Shown piece by piece: positions 42,792 through 48,994 of a stretch of 48,994 nucleotides of DNA (its first letter is position 1; each line of letters starts with the position of its first letter). The notes below the pieces were generated by a model. That model searched no databases. It worked only from the letters and a program-made list of their open reading frames with translations, and was not told where the DNA came from. This DNA is from Nitrospirales bacterium. Its GTDB lineage: Bacteria > Nitrospirota > Nitrospiria > Nitrospirales > UBA8639. The translations under genes and the position numbers were made by a program. The DNA lies in the NCBI GenBank assembly GCA_022825885.1, contig JAJDVY010000018.1, forward strand, positions 1 through 48,994. Direction: 5' to 3'.

Positions 42792-44756
42792 ATGGGTCGC
42801 CTCACAAGTGGACGGACCGGGAAGAAATTTCTGGCGGTCACTGGTCTTTTTGTAATGGGGGTCATGTTGTTGCTCCCGGTTTTTGTGGCACTGCCGGCTT
42901 TGGCTGGTGGGGGTGCTCCCGCAGCAGGCGGGCCACCTCCGGATGTCGTAGCCGCCCAAGAAGCCGAAGGCGCGGAAGGTGAAGAAGAGAAAGTCGAAAT
43001 CGGCAGAGATGTCTACTACAAAACAGAGGGTCCGGTCGTGGGTGCGCCGGCTCCCAAAACTCAGGATACGCCGGAATTTTATCCTCGATACAACTTCGAA
43101 AGCCGGGTTCTTCTCTGGGTTGCCAACCAGCAGCATCTGTATTATGGCAGTTTTGTGTTGGCCGTCCCGATTTTTTGTATGTGTATCGAGTTTGCCGGGT
43201 TGGTGAGTAAGGACAAGGCGATGGCCAAGAAATACGACCAATTGGCCTATGACTTCATCAAAATCAGCTTGACTGCATACTCGCTGACGGCCATTCTCGG
43301 GGGCATTCTCATTTTCACCTTTCTGACGTTGTATCCCGCTTTCTTTGGTTATCTGTCCAGTATTTTCCGCCCGGTGATGCATATTTATGCCTTGATGTTC
43401 GTGGCGGAAAGTGGAACCCTCTACATCTATTACTACGGATGGGACAAGATGAAAGAGGGGATGCTGAAATGGCTGCACGCCAGCATGTCCGTGGTGCTGA
43501 ACGTGATCGGGACGGTGCTGATGTTCCTGGCCAATTCCTGGATCGGTTTCATGATGTCGCCCGCGGGTGTCGATGAGCAGGGTCGGTATCTTGGAAATAT
43601 CTGGCACGTCTTGCATACGGCCCTTTGGAATCCCTTGAATGTGCACCGGATTCTCGGGAATATGGCTTTCGGCGGTGGTGTGGTGGCGGCATATGCCGCG
43701 TACCGGTTCTTGTCGGCGAAGAATGATGAGGAGCGTGCCCATTACGATTGGATGGGGTATATCGCAATGGCGCTCGGGGTTGCCTTCCTGATTCCCTTGC
43801 CGTTTGCGGGTTACTGGCTCATGCGCGAAGTGTATGCCTATCGTCAGCAGATGGGTATTACCTTGATGGGTGGATTGCTGGCTTGGTTGTTCATTATTCA
43901 GGCCACGATGATCGGCATCCTTTTCCTGACGACGAACTACTACCTCTGGCAAGCACTTGGACGAATGACTGGAGGTGAGCGGTTCCAGCGCTATATTAAG
44001 TACTTTGTGTTTATTCTGGTCGTGGGCCTATTGGTCTTTATTACTCCCCATACGATCGTCATGACTCCCGCTGAATTGAAAGCCATGGGTGGTCAGCAGC
44101 ATCCGGTGTTGGGGAATTATGGTGTGATGTCGGCTAAAAACGGTGGCATTAATGCGATCATCATGACCACGATCGCGAGTTTCATATGGTATCAACGCGG
44201 CAACAGGGTGCCGGCTGTAAAGTGGGCGAAGTTCGGCAATATCTTCCTGATAACGTTCTTTGTGGTGGCCCATTTGAATAATATCTGGGTGGCCTGTTAC
44301 GGGTACTTTATCCCTGCGAACGTTCGAATTGGTCTCTCGGTTCCGCAGGTCGCTGGTACTCTATCGTGCCTGTTCATCGGTTCGGCCTTGAACCTGGCCA
44401 TGTTGAAGCAGTCCCGGGAACTCGGTCCGATCCGTTGGGGTCAGATCGCACCGCGTTCACAGTATGCCCTGATTATGCTGGCAACGGCCTTTACCTGGAT
44501 GATGGGACTGATGGGATATATCCGGTCGTCCGTGAGGTTGTTCTGGCACGTCAATGAGATTATGCGTGACAATTCGCCATGGGCGTACACGCATACCATT
44601 GGTTTTGGGGCTAACGTGATCTCATTTAACGTGTTGTTCTTCTGGATCACGATCATGTTTGTCTTTTGGCTTGGGGCGCTGGGAGCCAAGAAAGCGCCCG
44701 TGCCTGCGACGCAACCCGTTCCGGGGGCCGCGCCGCAACCTGTCACTGGTCATTAA
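42792..44756 (+). CDS. cytochrome bd-like oxidase subunit (paralog 2)
   Basis: A 654-residue membrane protein clearly paralogous to the gene at 37454 (shared DVYYKTEG, QQHLYYGSFVLA, MSPAGV, NIWHVLH, PLNVHR, FAGYWLMR, ITPHTIVMTP, QQHPV, VMSAKNGG, GYIRS, WHVNE). An N-terminal signal or anchor (about 14-36) and an acidic extracytoplasmic stretch (AEGAEGEEEKVEIGRD) precede about fourteen helices. His115 in QQH is a likely heme ligand. A terminal oxidase without CydB is inferred, as proposed for Nitrospira relatives. ATG 42792 has AAGGAGG 6 bases upstream; a TTG 33 bases earlier is less likely. It heads the cytochrome c genes that follow. Confidence 0.84.
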   Translation: MGRLTSGRTGKKFLAVTGLFVMGVMLLLPVFVALPALAGGGAPAAGGPPPDVVAAQEAEGAEGEEEKVEIGRDVYYKTEGPVVGAPAPKTQDTPEFYPRYNFESRVLLWVANQQHLYYGSFVLAVPIFCMCIEFAGLVSKDKAMAKKYDQLAYDFIKISLTAYSLTAILGGILIFTFLTLYPAFFGYLSSIFRPVMHIYALMFVAESGTLYIYYYGWDKMKEGMLKWLHASMSVVLNVIGTVLMFLANSWIGFMMSPAGVDEQGRYLGNIWHVLHTALWNPLNVHRILGNMAFGGGVVAAYAAYRFLSAKNDEERAHYDWMGYIAMALGVAFLIPLPFAGYWLMREVYAYRQQMGITLMGGLLAWLFIIQATMIGILFLTTNYYLWQALGRMTGGERFQRYIKYFVFILVVGLLVFITPHTIVMTPAELKAMGGQQHPVLGNYGVMSAKNGGINAIIMTTIASFIWYQRGNRVPAVKWAKFGNIFLITFFVVAHLNNIWVACYGYFIPANVRIGLSVPQVAGTLSCLFIGSALNLAMLKQSRELGPIRWGQIAPRSQYALIMLATAFTWMMGLMGYIRSSVRLFWHVNEIMRDNSPWAYTHTIGFGANVISFNVLFFWITIMFVFWLGALGAKKAPVPATQPVPGAAPQPVTGH

Positions 44757-44786
44757 TCATTAACTTTGCATGAAATACGTGATGAT

Positions 44787-44820
44787 GAGGCTATCCTGGT
44801 CTAACGGTCAGGGTAGCCTC
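44787..44820 (+). terminator. stem-loop between oxidase and diheme cytochrome genes
   Basis: GAGGCTATCCTG pairs with CAGGGTAGCCTC (12 bp with one G-U pair) around a 10-base loop, followed only by ATTT. The T-tract is too short for a strong terminator, and the GTG start of the next gene is just 18 bases away. An attenuator or an mRNA-stability element that sets the ratio of oxidase to cytochrome is possible. Confidence 0.5.
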
Positions 44821-44837
44821 ATTTGTGGAGGGGCAAG

Positions 44838-46157
44838 GTGGTTGAATTAATTACGGAAGCAATCTCGATTGGATGGCCGGCATTCGCCTTTTTGATAGGG
44901 CTGCTCTTTTATTTTCAAGCCAAAGCGACCGATCCCGTTCAAAAAAAGAATGTCACGTTCAAGACGTTTATCGGTATGCTGTGCGCACTCATGGCTTTTA
45001 TCGCCATTGCGAATTACAAGAATAATTTCTATGGAGAGAGTCGTCTGCTGCCGGTTTCGTTGGTGATGATTACATGTCTGGCCTACATCATGGGTATCTA
45101 TTTCACCAATATCGGGGCACTCATGAAAATCGGAGGCTTTATGTTTTTCGTAGCCGCGGCTTTGTCCGGGTACGGGAACTGGTTGCCTCAAGTCGAAGGT
45201 GGCTTTCCGCCGCCGGAAGTCAAGTTGGACTTCCAGAGCATGACGGCCCAGCAATTGGGCGATGAGGGTGAAAAAATTATTTTTGGCGGCCTCGGCCAAA
45301 GTAAGGTGCAGGGTGCGATCGGGAAAGGCCAGTGTCCCCTGTGTCATGGATTCAACCAGGGCTTTCTGAGTGAACGGGCCCCGAACTTGTGGGATGTTCC
45401 GGCTCGTGCCGAAGAGCGGTTGAAACACGAAAAATATCATATGAATGATCCCGGATCTCGGGATACCGCACAAAAAGAAGCCTTTGAGGGTTCAGGGACG
45501 GCCACGAACGGTCAGGAATATATCGCCGAGTCGCACGCTTGTCCGAGTTGTTTTGTCGTGCCGGGGTTTGGGGTGAAAGGAACGAACGATAAGGAAAGCC
45601 CCATGCCTAAAATTCACAAGCCACCGATTTCACTGACCCTAGGTGAATTGGCGGCCGTGGATACGTGGCTGTACGTTCGGGAAGGGAAAGAGGCGCCGAC
45701 GTATGAAGAGATTCAGGCGTCGTATGAAAAATTCATTCCCGAAGCTGACCGGCCTCAGGCGAGTGCCGACGGGGATGAAGGTGCTGCTGGTGGTGTGTTG
45801 GCAACCGGAGAAGAGCCAATCACGGACCTCTTCATGAAAGCCGGGTGTCCGGCCTGTCATACGATTCCGGGGATTGAAGGGGCAACCGGAAAGGTCGGTC
45901 CCTTGTTGATGGAAGGCAGTAATGCTCCCAAGCGATTGAAGGACCCGGGGTATGCAGGCCATGCCACGTCAGCCCGTGAATACATTACCGAGTCGATCTT
46001 GAATCCCAGTATGTACGTGGTGAAGGATTTCCCGGACAACCAGATGCCGAAAGATTTTGGTCTGAAGCTCAGTGCGGGAGCCGTGAACAAAATCGTGGAT
46101 TATCTGTCCAGCTTGAAAGAAGGGCAGGATTTACCGGTATTGGAAGATTTTAATTAA
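44838..46157 (+). CDS. membrane-bound diheme cytochrome c
   Basis: A 439-residue protein with four N-terminal transmembrane helices (to about residue 115) and two cytochrome c domains on the periplasmic side. Heme sites: CPLCH (Cys166, Cys169, His170) and CPACH (Cys337, Cys340, His341). Likely Met ligands are in ESPMP and NQMP. An extra CPSC pair (Cys235, Cys238) lies in the first domain, where the second domain has ILNPSMYVV, so it is an insertion-like pair and not a heme motif. GTG 44838, with GGAGGGG upstream, is the chosen start. It probably delivers electrons to the upstream bd-like oxidase. Confidence 0.82.
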   Translation: MVELITEAISIGWPAFAFLIGLLFYFQAKATDPVQKKNVTFKTFIGMLCALMAFIAIANYKNNFYGESRLLPVSLVMITCLAYIMGIYFTNIGALMKIGGFMFFVAAALSGYGNWLPQVEGGFPPPEVKLDFQSMTAQQLGDEGEKIIFGGLGQSKVQGAIGKGQCPLCHGFNQGFLSERAPNLWDVPARAEERLKHEKYHMNDPGSRDTAQKEAFEGSGTATNGQEYIAESHACPSCFVVPGFGVKGTNDKESPMPKIHKPPISLTLGELAAVDTWLYVREGKEAPTYEEIQASYEKFIPEADRPQASADGDEGAAGGVLATGEEPITDLFMKAGCPACHTIPGIEGATGKVGPLLMEGSNAPKRLKDPGYAGHATSAREYITESILNPSMYVVKDFPDNQMPKDFGLKLSAGAVNKIVDYLSSLKEGQDLPVLEDFN

Positions 46158-46197
46158 TCCTGAAACTCTGTGATTCAGAAAACAGGAGTTTAATACG

Positions 46198-47163
46198 ATG
46201 ACCTGGTTAAAGTTAGTCGAAGGCTACATGCCGATGCAGATGATTTCGGAGTTAGCCGGTTCGATTCTCATCTTTGCGCTGGCGAACTGGGCGCTGAATC
46301 GGGCGGGCATGGGGATTCCCAAGTTCTGGGCGGGAGTGGGCGTGTGGATCTACATCCAATTGTATTTGAAATACCGCATATATCCGCCGATTCCGTTCAG
46401 TGTGCGGGCGATCTACGGGACGGTCTCGGCCTGTGGGATTTTCATGTGGGTATCGGGGTCGGAAGACGCATGGCAGGAATTCAAGCGGCCGGTGATGAAC
46501 GTGATGGACGGGATCAGCGGGTTTCACAAAGCGGTGCGCACGGTGGCGTTGATTGTGATTCCCCTGGCGTTGGGCGGGTTTGCGTACACGTCGTTTTTAC
46601 CGAGTTTTGAAGAACCCATCGAATTACGGACGGTGCATCCGGCGCCGCCGGCCACCACGAAAGTGCATGGCAAGACCTTTGTGTTGCAGGTGGTGGAAAA
46701 TCCCTATCGGGTGAACAACGAGGGGAAATACGATCAGGCCTACACGGATGCGCGGATCGTGGAGCAGGCCATGGGGCGGTTGATGAAAGACGTGAATGAC
46801 CCGAATTACAACCCGTGGGATCCGAACGCGGAAGGCTACACCAAATACGTGCGGGAAGGGGGCGAGATCTTCTTTCAGAACTGCCACTTCTGCCACGGGG
46901 ACAACCTGAACGGGCGGGGGTTATGGGCGTACGCCTTCAACCCGATTCCGGCGAACTTCACGGACGCGGGAACGATTGCGCAGTTGCAGGAAACGTTTGT
47001 ATTCTGGCGGGTCTCGAAAGGCGGGATTGGGCTGCCGGGCGAAGGGTTCCCGTGGGCGTCGGTGATGCCGCCGTGGGAACAGCACCTGACGGTGGATGAA
47101 ATCTGGAAAGTGGTGATGTTCGAATACTGGCACACGGGCTACTATCCCCGGACCTGGGATTAA
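46198..47163 (+). CDS. membrane-anchored monoheme cytochrome c
   Basis: A 321-residue protein with about four N-terminal helices (MISELAGSILIFALANWALN region to GGFAYTSFLP, about residue 140), a linker, and a C-terminal cytochrome c domain with CHFCHG (Cys229, Cys232, His233); MPPWEQHL near residue 291 offers the Met ligand. An AACAGGAG site precedes the ATG. It sits directly upstream of the NxrC-like gene, and its codon third positions are noticeably more GC-rich than in the genes before it. A membrane electron relay between NXR-type gamma subunits and the oxidase is inferred. Confidence 0.83.
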   Translation: MTWLKLVEGYMPMQMISELAGSILIFALANWALNRAGMGIPKFWAGVGVWIYIQLYLKYRIYPPIPFSVRAIYGTVSACGIFMWVSGSEDAWQEFKRPVMNVMDGISGFHKAVRTVALIVIPLALGGFAYTSFLPSFEEPIELRTVHPAPPATTKVHGKTFVLQVVENPYRVNNEGKYDQAYTDARIVEQAMGRLMKDVNDPNYNPWDPNAEGYTKYVREGGEIFFQNCHFCHGDNLNGRGLWAYAFNPIPANFTDAGTIAQLQETFVFWRVSKGGIGLPGEGFPWASVMPPWEQHLTVDEIWKVVMFEYWHTGYYPRTWD

Positions 47164-47185
47164 GCGGAAGGAGCGGAGACGAGCC

Positions 47186-48994
47186 ATGAGCAAGAGCAGC
47201 GATGGAAGGAACTGGGCCCGGTGGGGCGTGTGTCTGAGCGTGAGTGTTCTGCTGGGGTTGGGGCTCCCCCTGAGTAGCGGAGCCCAGGAAGACCTCCCCG
47301 ACGGGTTCAAACAGCAAGGCCTGCCGTCGCCCCCGGCGGCGGACCAGATCGAAGCGGGCAAGCGGGTGTACTTTACGAAATGCGTGTGGTGTCACGGAGT
47401 GGAAGGCGCCGGGGACGGGCCGGGGGCGGTACGGTTATGGCCCCGGCCGCGGAACTTCAACGCGGGCACCTTCAAAATCCGGCATACGGCCAGCGGGCAG
47501 TTGCCCCTGATCGATCTGGACCTGCTGCAAACAGTCACGCACGGATTGCCGGGGTCGGCCATGCCGTCCTGGGAAGGCATTCTCACCGAACAGCAACGGC
47601 AGGACGTGCTGGCCTTCGTGACCACGCAACTGGTGCAGGACCGGTCCTGGCAGGACGAAGAATTCGAAGAACTGTTTGTGTTGCAATTGGACCAACTCAC
47701 CCCGAAACCGAACACGCCGGAATCCATCAAGCGGGGATCGGAATTGGTGGTGGAGAAGAAATGCATCGAATGTCACGGGCTGGAAGGCCGGGGCGACGGG
47801 AACGCGTTCAACCTCAAGGACGATTGGGGCTTCAGCATCCAACCGGCGGACTGGCACAAATGCTGGAACTTCCGGGGGAGCCGGCAGGATCCGTACAACG
47901 TGCGGAACATCTTCCGGACCTTCTCCACCGGGCTGAACGGGACGCCGATGCCCTCGTTTGCGGACAATACCAGCGTGGACGAGCGGTGGGACATTGCCAA
48001 CTACGTCAATGCGCTGTGTGAGCGGGAGCAAGAGATCCCCGCGCCGCAAGGGACCGTGAGCGAGGACACGGCGCAAGCGTTCGCCACGGCGCCCCCCTTA
48101 CCCATCGACCCCTTGACGGACAAACCCAAAAGTAATTTCGTGATCCCATCGAAGTTCGTGGCAGGCGACCTCCCCACGGACGAGCATGACGAGCGCTGGA
48201 AGCTGATCCCCCGGCGGTGGCTGGCCATGGGGGGGCAGATCACGCACAAACCCCGGAACTTCGTGAACCGGATCGACGACATGTGGGTGCAAGCCCTGTA
48301 TAACGAGACGCACATCGAATTCCTGTTCCGCTGGGATGACCGGACCAAGAGTATTCAGGAAGACGAGGTGGACTGGGACCCCACGGAAGTGAACCTGGGC
48401 GACTATGGCGTGGAGGAACAGGCCCCGCAGGGGACGACGTTTGCCGAAGACCCGTTCCATCAGGAATCCATTGCGGCCAAACAAAAAGACGGCTATGCGG
48501 TGTACAACGACGGCGTGGCGTTTCAATTCCCGGTGAAATGGCAGGAGTTGCCGGCGCCGCGGAAGCCCCGGTACTTCTGGGGGGACGAGCGGTTTGCCGT
48601 GGATTTGACGAAATGGACGGCGGATGGGACCCTGGGCGTGTATGAAGGTACGGGCTGGGATCAGGACCTGACCGAGCTGGACTTCCAGGAGGAAGTGGAG
48701 GTCGTGAAAGCGGAGTGGGCCAACGGTCGCTGGACCGTGATCATCAGGCGGCCGATCAAAGGCGACTACGAAGAAGTGGCGTACCTGGAAGCGGGGAAAT
48801 ACATCCCGATGGTGTTTTTTGCCTGGGACGGACACAATGGGGACGTGGGGCGGAAGATGGCGGTGTCGGCCTTCTATTATCTGGTGATGGAGCCGCAGAT
48901 TCCCCTCACCACGTACGTGTATCCGGGCTTGATCACGGTGGGCATTGTGATTATCGAAGGCTGGGTGTTGGGCCGCCGCGCCAACCGGCGCAAG
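47186..48994 (+). CDS. nxrC: nitrite oxidoreductase gamma-subunit-like protein (3' end cut by window)
   Basis: At least 603 residues, no stop before the window end. A signal peptide (to about Ala33) precedes two cytochrome c domains, CVWCH (Cys66, Cys69, His70) and CIECH (Cys193, Cys196, His197). An ethylbenzene-dehydrogenase-like heme b domain follows (about 280-575: RRWLAMGGQITHKPRNF, VQALYNETHIEFLFRWDD, VAFQFPVKW, RWTVIIRRPIKG). A C-terminal membrane helix (VYPGLITVGIVIIEGWVLG) and basic tail are at the edge, so little is missing. In Nitrospira, NxrC candidates of this type pass nitrite electrons from NxrAB to the respiratory chain. GGAAGGAG lies upstream of ATG 47186. NxrA/NxrB are not in view, and gamma subunits of other DMSO-reductase-family enzymes are an alternative. 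Confidence 0.78.
   Translation, partial: MSKSSDGRNWARWGVCLSVSVLLGLGLPLSSGAQEDLPDGFKQQGLPSPPAADQIEAGKRVYFTKCVWCHGVEGAGDGPGAVRLWPRPRNFNAGTFKIRHTASGQLPLIDLDLLQTVTHGLPGSAMPSWEGILTEQQRQDVLAFVTTQLVQDRSWQDEEFEELFVLQLDQLTPKPNTPESIKRGSELVVEKKCIECHGLEGRGDGNAFNLKDDWGFSIQPADWHKCWNFRGSRQDPYNVRNIFRTFSTGLNGTPMPSFADNTSVDERWDIANYVNALCEREQEIPAPQGTVSEDTAQAFATAPPLPIDPLTDKPKSNFVIPSKFVAGDLPTDEHDERWKLIPRRWLAMGGQITHKPRNFVNRIDDMWVQALYNETHIEFLFRWDDRTKSIQEDEVDWDPTEVNLGDYGVEEQAPQGTTFAEDPFHQESIAAKQKDGYAVYNDGVAFQFPVKWQELPAPRKPRYFWGDERFAVDLTKWTADGTLGVYEGTGWDQDLTELDFQEEVEVVKAEWANGRWTVIIRRPIKGDYEEVAYLEAGKYIPMVFFAWDGHNGDVGRKMAVSAFYYLVMEPQIPLTTYVYPGLITVGIVIIEGWVLGRRANRRK

Noticed and set aside
45540-45554. CPSCF as a third, degenerate heme c motif
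   Set aside because: Alignment of the two heme domains places it in the segment equivalent to ILNPSMYVV of the other domain, not at a heme-attachment position.
1-48994. tRNA or rRNA genes, CRISPR arrays, transposases, integrases and attachment sites
   Set aside because: Gene gaps were read for tRNA-like arms, regularly spaced direct repeats and mobile-element genes; none was found, apart from small non-coding repeats.

Overview
The window looks like a chromosomal segment from a Nitrospira-like (Nitrospirota) nitrite oxidiser. The evidence is two paralogous cytochrome bd-like oxidase genes with no CydB partner, of the type known from Nitrospira, and next to the second a run of cytochrome c genes ending in a protein with the layout of a nitrite oxidoreductase gamma subunit (two c-type heme sites, an ethylbenzene-dehydrogenase-like heme b domain, a C-terminal membrane anchor). 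Base composition is GC-rich throughout, highest in the surface-protein gene at 1.5-7.5 kb and in the last 3 kb. No tRNA, rRNA, CRISPR array, transposase or integrase was seen. The taxonomic call is an inference from gene content.

Layout. 0-1.2 kb: start of an unknown minus-strand gene with a good promoter, and a polyprenyl diphosphate synthase. 1.5-7.5 kb: a very large autotransporter with about eleven fibronectin III-like repeats and a 10-C tract near its 5' end. 7.5-8.3 kb: non-coding, packed with small interspersed repeats and a TTGTACA-type array. 8.3-14.3 kb: gltB-gltD glutamate synthase. 14.4-21.0 kb: a coiled-coil lipoprotein, an MBL hydrolase, a secreted PKD protein, a single-domain cupredoxin, a small secreted protein, and a run of DUF192, Rieske ferredoxin, chagasin-like and D-amino-acid aminotransferase genes.

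21-34 kb: a copper block. It starts with a 1712-residue MnxG-like multicopper oxidase that carries a LysM domain inside its cupredoxin fold. Two tandem secreted cupredoxin/carboxypeptidase-regulatory-like proteins follow, then a LolA-like protein, a HEAT-repeat protein, a secreted YyaL/DUF255 protein, and a third cupredoxin paralog behind a near-consensus promoter. 34-39.9 kb: a CrtF/BchU-type methyltransferase, a DUF420 membrane protein, a tandem PCP_red-domain protein, a polytopic membrane protein, the first bd-like oxidase and a DUF3047 protein, the last three joined by ATGA overlaps. 40-42.2 kb: a small membrane protein and two membrane-anchored SUMF1-fold proteins that lack the FGE cysteines. 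42.2-49 kb: a divergent promoter region with three unannotated single-span proteins (34, 37 and 38 residues), the second bd-like oxidase, a diheme cytochrome c, a membrane-anchored monoheme cytochrome c, and an NxrC-like protein cut by the window end.

How it fits together: the right half is devoted to extracytoplasmic electron transfer. Cupredoxins and cytochromes c could carry electrons between an outer oxidoreductase (multicopper oxidase or NXR) and the bd-like terminal oxidases. The most interesting parts are the LysM-containing multicopper oxidase with its cupredoxin cohort, and the miniature membrane proteins ahead of the second oxidase.
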